Source: Fervidicola ferrireducens
GTDB lineage: Bacteria > Bacillota > Thermosediminibacteria > Thermosediminibacterales > Thermosediminibacteraceae
Assembly: GCF_001562425.1 (NCBI RefSeq)
Contig: NZ_LOED01000002.1
Location: 1-64,000, forward strand
Direction: 5' to 3'
DNA: 64,000 nucleotides
In this document: one piece after another, positions 52,382-61,733 of the stretch
How positions within the stretch are numbered: position 1 is the first letter of the stretch
Layout: every line of letters starts with the position of its first letter
The notes under the pieces: generated by a model
What the model was told of the DNA's origin: nothing
Databases searched by the model: none
Seen by the model: only the letters and a program-made list of their open reading frames with translations
Translations under genes and position numbers: made by a program

Positions 52382-52863
52382 AGCCCGGACTCCTCGCGGG
52401 GAAGCCCTAAAGCTCTAAGAGTTCTTTCCTCCTTTTCCCTCATAACTTTCCTTTCCTCTTCATTTTCGTGGTCGTAACCCAGAAGGTGCAACGTGCCGTG
52501 CACAATCAGGTAAATGACCTCCCTTTCAAAAGAATGGCCGTAAATGTTTGCCTGTTCTTCGGCCTTTTCGAGGGAAACCACGATATCGCCGAGTAATCGT
52601 TCGATTTCCTCGTTTTTATCCATAAGGCTTTCCTCACCAATAGGAAAGGACAATACGTCCGTCGGCGCATCTTTCCCCCTGTAGGTTTTATTTAATTCGC
52701 GAATATAAGCATTATCCACCAAAGCCACGCTCACTTCTACTTTAGTATCCGCCCCTTCCAAATTCAGCGTAAGCTCGACTGCTTTTGTTATCAATTCTTC
52801 CAATCCCCGGTCGACTTTTATTTTATCCTGCAGGTCGTTTATAATCACTTGGGCCAACTTCAA
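52378..52863 (-). CDS. ybeY: rRNA maturation endoribonuclease YbeY
   Basis: 161 residues. The zinc motif HGTLHLLGYDH gives three His; LNKTYRGKDAPTDVLSFP is the other family signature. It takes part in 16S rRNA 3' maturation and ribosome quality control. TTG 52863 sits nearly on the GGAAGGG site, so TTG 52857 two codons on could be the true start. Overlaps pgpH by 4 bases and dgkA by 4 bases. Confidence 0.94.
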   Translation of the reverse strand: MKLAQVIINDLQDKIKVDRGLEELITKAVELTLNLEGADTKVEVSVALVDNAYIRELNKTYRGKDAPTDVLSFPIGEESLMDKNEEIERLLGDIVVSLEKAEEQANIYGHSFEREVIYLIVHGTLHLLGYDHENEEERKVMREKEERTLRALGLPREESGL

Positions 52864-54953
52864 CCCTTCCTTTCTAGTTCTTTCAATTTTTCCGGATATT
52901 CTATGCGGGTGTGGAAAATGCCGGTTAGAACTTTGGAAAAGGCTGCGGCAATTTTGTCGAGGTCCTTCAACGTCAGGTTGCTTTCGTCCAACTGACCATC
53001 GGCCAGTTTCTCTTTTATTATCTGCCTTATCAGTCCCTCTATTTTCCCAGGGGTTGGTTTGGTCATGGAGCGCACGGCAGCTTCCGCCGAATCGGCCAGC
53101 ATCACAATGGCGGCTTCTTTGGTTTGCGGCTTGGGACCGTCGTAGCGAAAGCTGCTCTCCCCTATTTTTTTCTCCTCATGATTGTCCAGGGCTTTTTTAT
53201 AAAAATAAGTTAAGAGCGAAGTGCCGTGGTGCTGAGCTATGAAGTCCTGAATGACCGGCGGCAATTTATACTGCCGGGCTATTTCAAGTCCATCCTTCAC
53301 GTGGGAAGTGATTATGAGGGCGCTGAGCGTTGGATTCAACTTGTCGTGAGGATTATCTGAGGTCAGCTGGTTTTCTATGAAAAAATAAGGTCTTTTTAGC
53401 TTGCCTATATCGTGGTAGCTCGCTCCAACCCTCGCCAGCAGAGCATCGCCCCCCACGGCTTCAGCAGCGGCTTCCGCGAGATTCCCCACTATTATGGAAT
53501 GGTGATAGGTGCCTGGAGCCTCCAGCAGCAGGCGGCGAAGAAGGGGTTGATTGGGGTTGGAAAGTTCCAGAAGCCTTACGGATGTTGTTATGCCAAAAGA
53601 ATTTTCCAGAAAAGGAAGTAGACCTATGGTTAAAATTGAAGACAAAAACCCGTTCGCTATTCCCCAAAAACTTTGCCTCGCAATGTCAAGGAGCGAATTG
53701 TTGTTCAGAAATCCAAAGCCGAAGATTATGAGGAAATTGGCAAGTCCCACCAAGCCGCCGGCTTTGGTCAAATCGCCCCGCTGCATGACCTTTTTTGTGA
53801 AATACGTCCCCATAAGGCCGCCTACCAGGGCGACCAGCGCGCTGGCAAAGTCGTTTCCCAGGAGCACGCCGACGGCTATTGACATCACGAAACTTGCCGT
53901 AACGGCGATATGCGGATTTATCAGTATGGATATCAGCATGCTCCCCGCCGAAACGGGCACGAGAAAATTCGATATCGTCTTGAAAACCGTCGATATGAAA
54001 AGGGTTGTTATTATGACTATAGCCAGCAATCCCAGGTACGGCACGTTTTCGAAAACGTCTCGGTGAAAGAGGTATATTTCAACGGCCAAGATAAATTCCA
54101 GAATCAATACAAGTACGGCAATCCCAAAGGCCATTTTAAAGTATGAGGAATTGTCCTGGGAAAGAAGCCCCAATTCTTTCAAAAGTTCCAGCTGCTCCTG
54201 TGTCACCGGTTTCCCCTTTTCGATAAGCACCTGCCCTTTCGTAATTTTCACCGGCGCAACAGTTTCCATAGCCGCTTTCTGTTCTCGCTCCGTGGCTTCT
54301 TCGTCAAAAATCATATTGGGCCTTATCACCGAAAAAGCTATATCTTCCCCCGCGCTCTTTACGGGTTCGGGAAGGCTTACTTTTTTGAATTCTTCTATGA
54401 TCAGCGCTTTTGCCCTATCGATAGATTCTTCCTTAATCCCGTCATTCATGACAGTTTCAATAACCGCTTTGGTGACGGTCTCCAGCTCCCTAAGTTCGGA
54501 ATCGCTCAAATTTAGCATTACCGAATAGGTTTCATCGGAAAAACCGTTGGATATCACTGCCTTTAACATCTTTATCTTGTCTGATTCGCCCATGTCTCTG
54601 GCCCTTACATCCCTTACGCCGGTGAATATCTCCGCAACTTTCCCCTTGACTTCTTTCGTCACGTTCTGGTCTAAGGTGTACTTTTTGGGCACGGAATTGG
54701 CCGCAGCCACCTGGAGTTTGCGGGTCGCAACGGTGTCAATGGCATCTTTGTGCGCCACGATATCTTCCTGAACTATATCGCCTACTTTCAGGTCGTATTT
54801 TTTCGGGAATGTATTTGCGAGCATGAGAGCAACCATTGCCAAAAAAAATGCGACTCCCACCATTGCTCTTTGGAAGGCGCAGTTAGAAAGTAATTTATTA
54901 TTCTGTTTTATTGTCCTCATTCTAGACCAGCCGCGTCTTAAAACAACCGACAC
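52860..54953 (-). CDS. pgpH: HD-domain c-di-AMP phosphodiesterase PgpH (YqfF)
   Basis: 697 residues. One N-terminal membrane segment (about 30-48), a large extracytoplasmic 7TMR-HDED domain (50-270), seven transmembrane segments (about 275-470) and a cytoplasmic HD domain with GASYHDIGKLKRPYFFIENQ near 510 and HHGTSLLTYFY. Homologues hydrolyse c-di-AMP. GTG 54953 lies 8 bases after GAGGGG. Between phoH and ybeY as in most Firmicutes. Confidence 0.94.
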   Translation of the reverse strand: MSVVLRRGWSRMRTIKQNNKLLSNCAFQRAMVGVAFFLAMVALMLANTFPKKYDLKVGDIVQEDIVAHKDAIDTVATRKLQVAAANSVPKKYTLDQNVTKEVKGKVAEIFTGVRDVRARDMGESDKIKMLKAVISNGFSDETYSVMLNLSDSELRELETVTKAVIETVMNDGIKEESIDRAKALIIEEFKKVSLPEPVKSAGEDIAFSVIRPNMIFDEEATEREQKAAMETVAPVKITKGQVLIEKGKPVTQEQLELLKELGLLSQDNSSYFKMAFGIAVLVLILEFILAVEIYLFHRDVFENVPYLGLLAIVIITTLFISTVFKTISNFLVPVSAGSMLISILINPHIAVTASFVMSIAVGVLLGNDFASALVALVGGLMGTYFTKKVMQRGDLTKAGGLVGLANFLIIFGFGFLNNNSLLDIARQSFWGIANGFLSSILTIGLLPFLENSFGITTSVRLLELSNPNQPLLRRLLLEAPGTYHHSIIVGNLAEAAAEAVGGDALLARVGASYHDIGKLKRPYFFIENQLTSDNPHDKLNPTLSALIITSHVKDGLEIARQYKLPPVIQDFIAQHHGTSLLTYFYKKALDNHEEKKIGESSFRYDGPKPQTKEAAIVMLADSAEAAVRSMTKPTPGKIEGLIRQIIKEKLADGQLDESNLTLKDLDKIAAAFSKVLTGIFHTRIEYPEKLKELERKG

Positions 54954-54965
54954 AGGACCAGCCCC

Positions 54966-55943
54966 TCACTGAATTTTTCGGCTTTCCTCGTACCTTTCGT
55001 AAGCCTTTATTATCTTCTGTACCACTTCGTGGCGCACCACATCTTTGTCGGTAAGGTAAATGAATTCTATCCCTTCGATGCCCTTTAGTATGAGCTGAAC
55101 CTCCTCCAGGCCCGAATATACTCCTTTTGGGAGGTCCACCTGGGTTACATCGCCCGTAATCACCGCCTTAGAACCGAAACCGAGGCGGGTAAGGAACATT
55201 TTCATCTGTTCTGAAGTGGTATTTTGAGCCTCGTCCAAAATTATAAAGGAGTCGTCCAGGGTCCTCCCCCTCATGTAAGCCAAAGGTGCTACCTCTATGA
55301 TTCCCTTTTCCATATACCGCTGAAAAGTTTCCACCCCTAATATATCGTAAAGGGCATCGTAAAGGGGTCTTAAATAAGGATTCACCTTTTCCTGAAGGTC
55401 TCCCGGCAAAAATCCCAGTTTCTCCCCAGCTTCCACCGCCGGCCGCGTGAGAATTATGCGGCTGACTTCCCTCTCCTTCAGGGCCGTAACCGCTAGTGCC
55501 ATGGCGAGATAGGTTTTACCCGTACCCGCCGGGCCGATGCAAAATACTATATCGTTTCGCTTCACCGCCTTAACGTATAGCTTTTGACCTATAGTTTTGG
55601 GCTTTATCGGCTTTCCGCGGTGGGTTACGCAGATTACATCGTCATAAAGGTCGGTAATCTTTTCCTCCTGCCCTTCCTTCGCAAGTTTTGAAAAGTACCT
55701 GATGTCGGACGAGGTCAAGGAATTTCCTCCCTTTAAAACTTTTATCAGCTGGAAGAGAAGCTTTTCTACTGCCCCGACATTTTCTTTTTCGCCCAATATA
55801 AGGATTTCTCCATTTCTTGTTATTATTCGCACATCAAACTCTTTTTCAATGAATTTAATATTTTCATCCCTGCTCCCGAAAAGCTCCGCAACGGTCTTTA
55901 TATTGTCTATGGAAACTTTGGCCTCGGCCAGATTTTTACCCAA
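54966..55943 (-). CDS. PhoH-like ATPase
   Basis: 325 residues. N-terminal KH-like region (about 30-75) and a PhoH ATPase domain: Walker A GPAGTGKTYLA (137-147), Walker B SFIILDEAQNTT, and sensor text KAVITGDVTQVDLP. Co-occurs with ybeY almost everywhere; a role in RNA metabolism is suspected but not proven. TTG 55943 follows AAGGAGGAT. Confidence 0.94.
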   Translation of the reverse strand: MGKNLAEAKVSIDNIKTVAELFGSRDENIKFIEKEFDVRIITRNGEILILGEKENVGAVEKLLFQLIKVLKGGNSLTSSDIRYFSKLAKEGQEEKITDLYDDVICVTHRGKPIKPKTIGQKLYVKAVKRNDIVFCIGPAGTGKTYLAMALAVTALKEREVSRIILTRPAVEAGEKLGFLPGDLQEKVNPYLRPLYDALYDILGVETFQRYMEKGIIEVAPLAYMRGRTLDDSFIILDEAQNTTSEQMKMFLTRLGFGSKAVITGDVTQVDLPKGVYSGLEEVQLILKGIEGIEFIYLTDKDVVRHEVVQKIIKAYERYEESRKIQ

Positions 55944-55961
55944 TAAAACATCCTCCTTTAT

Positions 55962-57152
55962 TTATTCAATCTCTTTTTCAATTCCAATGTCCTCTATGAC
56001 TTCCAGCGTCAAAGTTCCCACAACCACCTGTTTTTCCGGATTTAAAGTGAATTCCACCTTTTTTTGAACTATCTGAACTCCCCCGGGAAGTATTTTGAGC
56101 TTTTCCGCTAGCCTCCTGTTCGCCTCCTGTGAAGCTCCCTCCACTCCAAGAAATCGCTTTTCCTCCTTTACTTCCCTGTAAAGGACCGGGTTAAAGCTCA
56201 CACTTCCGAAAGCCGGAGGAATGATGTATCTCACCTTCAAGTCTTCCTCCTCGTAACTTGAGAAGTTCACCTCTCCCAGTTGAAAATATAACTCCCTATT
56301 ACCCAATCTAATTTTATATGCTTTTTTGACCCTGCCGGTATACGTCTTTACAGATTCCACCAGAGGCACTTCCACCGATTCCCTATACCACACCCTGGCT
56401 TTTACAATGCCCTTTGCCCTCACAAGCAGCTTCTTTTCCTCACCGTCTCCTCCTGCCAGGGATACGCTGCCGGATATCAGCACATCCCCTTTGCTTACAG
56501 TATCTCCAGGCTTTACCACGGCCTCTCCCCTCAAAGGGAGCACTTCCTCGATTATACCGTCCTTCGCAGCTACGATGTGGCAGGGAGTACCTTCTTCCAC
56601 TTCGGGCGGCATTTCCCTTTCTACTACTTCCACTATTACCCTGCTACCCCTTATTTCTATTTCCGCCCAGGAAACGTTTTTATAGTTAAGGAGTATTTTA
56701 TCAAGAAAATATTTTTTGTCAAGATTGTGTTTAAATATACCGGGCTTCAGCCCCCATCGTTCTAAATCTTTTAAAACCGAATTTTTTAGCGTTTCATTCT
56801 GAGTGTTTACCTCCACGCTCCATACTATAGACGAGAGCATGTAAATTGCAGCAACAAAAAATATAATACCCAGCAATAATACCTTGCGCTTTCTTAATCT
56901 GTTCAAGGAGAAATACAGACCCCTCTTTTGCAAAATATAAATCCTGCACCTGGTTTTTCGCGCAAGTGACCGGAGTTTAAAAAATCCGCGGACGCTGACC
57001 TTCGCCAAAAGCGTATTTTCTTCAAGCCGCCTTATGTCCCAAAGATAAAGGCCATGAAAGGCCGCTTGGTTTATCAGTCTTTCTCCGTACCGCCCTACTA
57101 TTTTTATAATAACATATCCCCGCAAACAATTCCATAACTTTATGATCAGCAC
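55962..57152 (-). CDS. yqfD: Sporulation protein YqfD
   Basis: 396 residues from GTG 57152, which has GGAGGG upstream; an earlier start at 57209 would overlap yqfC. The protein has a basic N-terminal domain, one membrane segment (about 92-112, RKVLLLGIIFFVAAIYMLSSIVWSV split), and an extracytoplasmic part with ILKD-like FtsQ-type text, EEGTPCHIVAAKDGIIEEV and GDTVSKGDVLISG. Found only in endospore formers, next to yqfC; expected in the mother cell under SigE. Confidence 0.9.
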   Translation of the reverse strand: MLIIKLWNCLRGYVIIKIVGRYGERLINQAAFHGLYLWDIRRLEENTLLAKVSVRGFFKLRSLARKTRCRIYILQKRGLYFSLNRLRKRKVLLLGIIFFVAAIYMLSSIVWSVEVNTQNETLKNSVLKDLERWGLKPGIFKHNLDKKYFLDKILLNYKNVSWAEIEIRGSRVIVEVVEREMPPEVEEGTPCHIVAAKDGIIEEVLPLRGEAVVKPGDTVSKGDVLISGSVSLAGGDGEEKKLLVRAKGIVKARVWYRESVEVPLVESVKTYTGRVKKAYKIRLGNRELYFQLGEVNFSSYEEEDLKVRYIIPPAFGSVSFNPVLYREVKEEKRFLGVEGASQEANRRLAEKLKILPGGVQIVQKKVEFTLNPEKQVVVGTLTLEVIEDIGIEKEIE

Positions 57153-57168
57153 CTTTTTCCCTCCGAGG

Positions 57169-57450
57169 TCATTCTTCAAACTCGACGGCCCTAACTTTTC
57201 CCTCCACAAAAATCTCGTCAGCCAACACGTATTTTATAAAGAGTCCCTCTCCTCTTATCACGAGAAGCCCGATGGAAGTATTTATTGAAACTTTTTCCGG
57301 ACCGTATTCGATAATTCCTCTGTGATTTTCTATCAATACGCCGATCTTTCCGGTAACGGTGACCCGAGGAAGGTCGAGAACCACATCCTTTGGAAGGTCG
57401 AGAGCTTCTATAAATTTTGACTTCAGTCCTTCTTTTTGACTCCTTTTCAT
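57169..57450 (-). CDS. yqfC: Sporulation protein YqfC
   Basis: 93 residues from ATG 57450, 6 bases after AGAAGG (the upstream ATG at 57456 is too close). The family text is clear: LDLPKDVVLDLPRVTVTGK, LIENHRGIIEYGPEKVSINTSIGLL and IRGEGL. A small YabP/YqfC-type protein conserved in endospore formers, function unknown. 16 bases before yqfD. Confidence 0.9.
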   Translation of the reverse strand: MKRSQKEGLKSKFIEALDLPKDVVLDLPRVTVTGKIGVLIENHRGIIEYGPEKVSINTSIGLLVIRGEGLFIKYVLADEIFVEGKVRAVEFEE

Positions 57451-57536
57451 AAGCATCCTTCTCAACAATAATTTCTTTTTAAAATTTATTCTTGAAAGAT
57501 ACGTTTAATTACAAATCGAAGCCCGCACAAAAAATA

Positions 57537-57562
57537 AATAACCCGGCTTTTGCCGGGTTATT
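57537..57562 (-). terminator. Terminator after yqeY
   Basis: 11-bp perfect stem (57537-57547 with 57552-57562), loop TTTT, then an A/T-rich tract. It overlaps the yqeY stop codon and separates it from yqfC. Confidence 0.9.
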
Positions 57563-58007
57563 GGCTTTGAAGCAGCTTTTTCACTATGGCGTTTACGGCC
57601 TTGCCCTCGGCCCTCCCTTTCACCTGCGGAAGAACTGCTTTCATAACCATCCCCAAATCCTTTAAATCTTTGGCGCCAATTTCCGATATGGTCTTTTTAA
57701 CTATTTCTTCCAATTCTTCCTCGGTAAGCTGCAGGGGGAGGTATTCCTGTAAAATTTCAATCTCTCTTTGCAGTTCATCGGCCTTATCACTACGCCCTAA
57801 TCGTTCGTATTCCTCCTTGGCATCTTTTCGCTTTTTAACTTCTCTTGAAATGACTTCGATTACCTCGTCATCGTTCAATTCGTGCATGCGATCCTTTTCC
57901 TCGTTTATTATAGCCGCTTTTGCCATCCTTATAACGGACAGGCGCTCCTTTTTGCCTTCTTTCAAGGCTTTCTTTAAATCCTCATTCAATTTTTCCTTAA
58001 TAGACAA
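57558..58007 (-). CDS. yqeY: GatB/YqeY domain protein
   Basis: 149 residues, entirely helical YqeY family: SIKEKLNEDLKKALKEGKKERLSVIRMAKAAIINEE at the start, LQREIEILQEYLPLQLTEEELEEIV in the middle, and MGMVMKAVLPQVKGRAEGKAVNAIVKKLL-like text at the end. The fold is shared with the tail of GatB; a tRNA-related role is assumed. TTG 58007 follows GAGGT. Usual partner of rpsU. Confidence 0.92.
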   Translation of the reverse strand: MSIKEKLNEDLKKALKEGKKERLSVIRMAKAAIINEEKDRMHELNDDEVIEVISREVKKRKDAKEEYERLGRSDKADELQREIEILQEYLPLQLTEEELEEIVKKTISEIGAKDLKDLGMVMKAVLPQVKGRAEGKAVNAIVKKLLQSQ

Positions 58008-58029
58008 TGGACTTTACCTCCTCGAAACC

Positions 58030-58206
58030 TTACCGGTGTTTTCTCCGGCGTGCCGCTTCAGACTTTTTCTTTCTTCTGACGCTGGGCTTTTCGTAGTGTT
58101 CCCTCTTTCTCAGTTCAGAGAGCACACCGGCTTTCTGGCACATGCGCTTGAACCTTTTTATGGCGTTGTCTATGGATTCGTTTTCCCCAACGCGTACTTC
58201 TGGCAT
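58030..58206 (-). CDS. rpsU: Ribosomal protein S21
   Basis: 58 residues, start ATG 58206 after AAAGG, stop 58030. [19 protein letters not shown] at the N-terminus and a very basic C-terminus ([15 protein letters not shown]) are typical of S21, which sits near the 3' end of 16S rRNA and helps initiation. 22 bases upstream of yqeY, as in most Firmicutes. Confidence 0.96.
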   Translation of the reverse strand: MPEVRVGENESIDNAIKRFKRMCQKAGVLSELRKREHYEKPSVRRKKKSEAARRRKHR

Positions 58207-58278
58207 CCTTTACTCCCTCCCCCCACACTTTACTTTTAACTTGAGAAAAAATTATTCGAATTTGTGTTTTCGGCAGTA

Positions 58279-58620
58279 TTAGCCGGGAGGCCAGGTCATA
58301 AACCTGCCGCCCAGTAAGTGGAAATGAAGGTGATGTACCGTTTGCCCTCCATCGTCTCCCGTGTTTACTACCAACCTGAAACCTTTTTTATCTATGTTAT
58401 TCTCCCTAGCGAGACTTTGCGCTACCTTTACTATTTTCTTCACTATGTCGCCGTTATTTTCATCCACTTCCATTATAGAACTCAGGTGGTTTTTGGGAAT
58501 GATAAGGAGATGGATGGGCGCCTGAGGATTTATATCCTTGAAAGCGAGTACATCCTCGTCCTCATAAACCACAGCAGCTGGAATCTCCTTTTTTACTATT
58601 TTACAGAAAACGCACTCCAC
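58279..58620 (-). CDS. HIT family nucleotide hydrolase (HinT-like)
   Basis: 113-residue histidine-triad protein. CVFCKIVKKEIPAAVVYEDEDVLAFKDINPQAPIHLLIIPK is the standard start with two zinc-type Cys, and TVHHLHFHLLGGRF holds the His triad. It hydrolyses phosphoramidate links of AMP. GTG 58620 follows AAAGGAGGTGG. Confidence 0.94.
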   Translation of the reverse strand: MECVFCKIVKKEIPAAVVYEDEDVLAFKDINPQAPIHLLIIPKNHLSSIMEVDENNGDIVKKIVKVAQSLARENNIDKKGFRLVVNTGDDGGQTVHHLHFHLLGGRFMTWPPG

Positions 58621-58702
58621 CTTCCCACCTCCTTTTCGTCTTAAAGATATTTAAAGTTTAATGGAATTATTCCACATTCGACCTGGATTTTCCTTCTCCC
58701 AC

Positions 58703-60004
58703 TCAAATTTTTTTAATGTTTCCCAGGATAAATTCGTCCTCATTCTTGATTAATTCAACTTTAAGAAGCTCATTCCTTAATTCTTCTCCGGAACGCACCC
58801 CTACTTTTATATAATTGCCGGTATGGCCGAAGTATATGTCTCCATCCCTTTCTTCAAAAAGCACGTCAATAACTTTACCGACAAACTTTTCTCTGAAATT
58901 TCTTTCGAGTTTTTTGCTCAAGATGATAAGTTCGCGGCTTCGCTTCTCTTTCAATTCGGCCGGCACCTGCTCGGGCATTTTTGCTGCGGGAGTCCCCTTC
59001 CTCGGAGAAAACTTAAACACGTGGAGCCGGCTGAATTCTATTTTTTCTATAAATTCCCGGGTATCTTCAAAATCTTCATCGGTCTCCCCGGGAAAGCCTA
59101 CTATCACATCGGTGGTAATGGCCACATCGGGCATGATCTTTTTTATGAATTGAATCCTCTCCTCGAATTCCGATACTGTGTAGCGCCGGTTCATCAGCTT
59201 CAATATTCTGTCGCTTCCGCTCTGCAGGGGGATATGGAAATGATGGCAGAAATTTTCAACAGCCGCTAATTTCTTTATGAAATCATCGCTCAATTCCATC
59301 GCTTCAATGGAACTCAGGCGAATCCTCTTTATGCCTTCTATTTTCGAAAGTTTTTCTATCACGTCGTAAAGGGCAGGCCCATTTTCAAAATCCGCGCCGT
59401 AAAGCCCTAGGTGGATTCCCGTGAGCACGATCTCCTTGAAGCCGTCTTTTGCCAGGTTTTCAGCTTCCTTCAGAATGCTGTCTAGGGGCCTGCTGCGGAC
59501 CGGTCCCCGCACGTACGGTATTATGCAGTAGGAGCAGAACATATTGCACCCTTCCTGGATTTTTAAAAAAGCCCGGGTGCGCTGCCTGTAGCCTTTAAAA
59601 GCTATTTCCTCGAAGGTCCTCACCTTCATTATATCTTCAACATCCACAATTCTTGCATCGCCTTTTTTTGCCCGCTCCACGAGGTCCACTATCTTGTGCC
59701 GGTCTTTCGTGCCCACCACCACGTCAACGCCGGGTATTTGCAAAATTTCGTCCGCATTCATTTGAGCATAGCACCCTACAACGGCAACCGTGGCACCGGG
59801 GTTCCTTCTGGTAGCCTGTCTTATTATCTGCCTCGACTTCCTCGCTCCCTCGTTAGTGACAGTGCATGTATTGATAACGTACACATCCGCCACGTCATTG
59901 AAATCAACCAGTTCATAGCCCCTTTCTTTAAACAACTCGGCCATGGCATCGGATTCGTACTGGTTGACCTTGCATCCTAAAGTGTAAAAAGCTACTTTCG
60001 GCAT
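58703..60004 (-). CDS. mtaB: tRNA t6A37 methylthiotransferase MtaB
   Basis: 433 residues. UPF0004 domain with Cys11, Cys47 and Cys78 for the auxiliary cluster, radical SAM domain with Cys153, Cys157 and Cys160 (GCNMFCSYCIIPYVRGP), and a C-terminal TRAM domain. It converts t6A37 to ms2t6A37 in tRNAs that read ANN codons. Sits between hit and rsmE as in Bacillus yqeV. Confidence 0.95.
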   Translation of the reverse strand: MPKVAFYTLGCKVNQYESDAMAELFKERGYELVDFNDVADVYVINTCTVTNEGARKSRQIIRQATRRNPGATVAVVGCYAQMNADEILQIPGVDVVVGTKDRHKIVDLVERAKKGDARIVDVEDIMKVRTFEEIAFKGYRQRTRAFLKIQEGCNMFCSYCIIPYVRGPVRSRPLDSILKEAENLAKDGFKEIVLTGIHLGLYGADFENGPALYDVIEKLSKIEGIKRIRLSSIEAMELSDDFIKKLAAVENFCHHFHIPLQSGSDRILKLMNRRYTVSEFEERIQFIKKIMPDVAITTDVIVGFPGETDEDFEDTREFIEKIEFSRLHVFKFSPRKGTPAAKMPEQVPAELKEKRSRELIILSKKLERNFREKFVGKVIDVLFEERDGDIYFGHTGNYIKVGVRSGEELRNELLKVELIKNEDEFILGNIKKI

Positions 60005-60010
60005 GATGAT

Positions 60011-60769
60011 TTACTCAACCACCTCCCCAAAATCTCCAAATTCGTACATCAACACGGTATTGACCGCGAATCCCGCCGTTTCGGTCCTCAAAATCCGCTT
60101 ACCCAGGCTAACCGTGACCGCTCCCGACTCCCTTGCCTTTTTTATTTCGTCCTCCGAAAAACCTCCTTCCGGCCCAATCAAAACCGCAATTTCCCTTATC
60201 TTTTCCGAAAAGGATGACAAAAAAGGCTTTAAAAAGATCTTTCGCTCTTCTTCCCAGGGCACCAGGACCAGAGGGTATTTTTTCAAGGCCGCAACGCACT
60301 CGTCGAAGTCAACCGGCCCGTGCACTTTCGGCAGGTCCGGCCTCCGGCATTGCTTCGCGGCCTCCTTTACTATTTTCTGCCATCTTTCCGTTCTGCTCTT
60401 CATCTTCTTCCTATCTATTTCCACCACTGTGCGCTTGGTTATGACCGGGACGAATTCCGCAACCCCGAGTTCGGTATTTTTCTGCAGTATAAAATCGAAC
60501 TTTTGCCCCTTCGGAACGCCCTGGAACAACGTTATGCGCGGACCTCTCATCTCAAAATTATTTTTTTCAATTATCTTTACTTTTATTTTTTTGCCGCCAA
60601 AAAGCACTTCAACTATTTGAGCCTTACACACCGTGTCCCTGCCGTTGGAAATTTGCAAATCATCGCCTTTCCCCATTCTCAGGACATTCGCTATGTGGTG
60701 GGCATCCTCTCCGGTAATCTCTATCACGTCATCTAAATTCATATTTTCCTGAACAAAAAAAAGGGGCAT
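60011..60769 (-). CDS. rsmE: 16S rRNA (uracil1498-N3)-methyltransferase RsmE
   Basis: 252-residue SPOUT methyltransferase. N-terminal PUA-like part (EITGEDAHHIANVLRMGKGDDLQISNG) and C-terminal knotted domain with KAAKQCRR-like text and LIGPEGGFSEDEI, then SLGKRILRTETA. Methylates U1498 in the small subunit. Between prmA and mtaB, 6 bases before mtaB. Confidence 0.95.
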   Translation of the reverse strand: MPLFFVQENMNLDDVIEITGEDAHHIANVLRMGKGDDLQISNGRDTVCKAQIVEVLFGGKKIKVKIIEKNNFEMRGPRITLFQGVPKGQKFDFILQKNTELGVAEFVPVITKRTVVEIDRKKMKSRTERWQKIVKEAAKQCRRPDLPKVHGPVDFDECVAALKKYPLVLVPWEEERKIFLKPFLSSFSEKIREIAVLIGPEGGFSEDEIKKARESGAVTVSLGKRILRTETAGFAVNTVLMYEFGDFGEVVE

Positions 60770-60779
60770 TGCCTCTCAC

Positions 60780-61718
60780 CTACTTTTCTGCCCTTTGACG
60801 CAATCGGGATACGAGCGTTATCCAATCGCCCTTTTCCATTTCCTCAACCACATCAAAACCCGCATTTTCCAAAGCTCGGCATACAGGCAATTTTTTGTCT
60901 TTAATTATTCCGGAACAAATAAAAAAGCCTCCATCCTTTAGATTTGCAGCTGCATCAGCAGCCATCTCCACTATCACGTCGGCTATTATATTGGCAACTA
61001 TTATGTCGGCCTTAAAGTTTGTCCCCCTTAATCCGTCGCCCCTTACTACTTCTACCTGCCCTACGCCGTTTCTTTCCACATTTTCCTCGGCCACTTTCAC
61101 AGCAACCTGGTCCTTATCTATAGCGAGCACCTTGGCCGCTCCTAGTTTTGCAGCCGCTATTGAAAGTATCCCGGAACCGCAGCCCACATCTATCACGGTT
61201 TGGCCTTCCTTGACATATCTTTCCAAAAGCTCCAGGCACATAGCGGCTGTTTCATGGGTCCCCGTCCCGAAAGCCATTCCAGGGTCTAACTCTATCACCA
61301 CTTCCCCGGCTTTCGGTTCATAATCCAGCCAGGAAGGCTTTATAACCAACCTCTCCCCGATACGCAATATCTGGTAATAGGCCTTCCACGCGTTGGCCCA
61401 GTCGCTCTCTTCTACAAAGGATACTTCCATCTCGCCGCTTCCCAGGTCGAGCCCGAACCTGGGAAGCTCGGCAATTCTCCTTCCGATTTCCTGCAAAAGT
61501 TCGTTCACTTGCTCGGATTCAGGAAGGTACCCTGTCACGATGGCCTGCTCGAAGTCAATGCCTTCGGGAATTTCCACGTAATCCCATGTATCTTCGCGGT
61601 TCAGCAAATCTTTAGGGTCTTCGATGACCACTCCGGCAGCCCCTGCCTCGTAAAAGATATTGGCTATGGCTTCTATAGCTTCGGTCGAAGTTTTTACTTT
61701 AATTTCCATCCATTTCAT
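60780..61718 (-). CDS. prmA: Ribosomal protein L11 methyltransferase PrmA
   Basis: 312 residues. N-terminal substrate domain, then a class I methyltransferase with ELDPGMAFGTGTHETAAMCLE, TVIDVGCGSGILSIAAAKLGA and IVANIIADVI. Trimethylates L11. Lies 15 bases after dnaJ, a usual neighbour. Confidence 0.95.
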   Translation of the reverse strand: MKWMEIKVKTSTEAIEAIANIFYEAGAAGVVIEDPKDLLNREDTWDYVEIPEGIDFEQAIVTGYLPESEQVNELLQEIGRRIAELPRFGLDLGSGEMEVSFVEESDWANAWKAYYQILRIGERLVIKPSWLDYEPKAGEVVIELDPGMAFGTGTHETAAMCLELLERYVKEGQTVIDVGCGSGILSIAAAKLGAAKVLAIDKDQVAVKVAEENVERNGVGQVEVVRGDGLRGTNFKADIIVANIIADVIVEMAADAAANLKDGGFFICSGIIKDKKLPVCRALENAGFDVVEEMEKGDWITLVSRLRQRAEK

Positions 61719-61733
61719 TTTTTTCCTCCTACA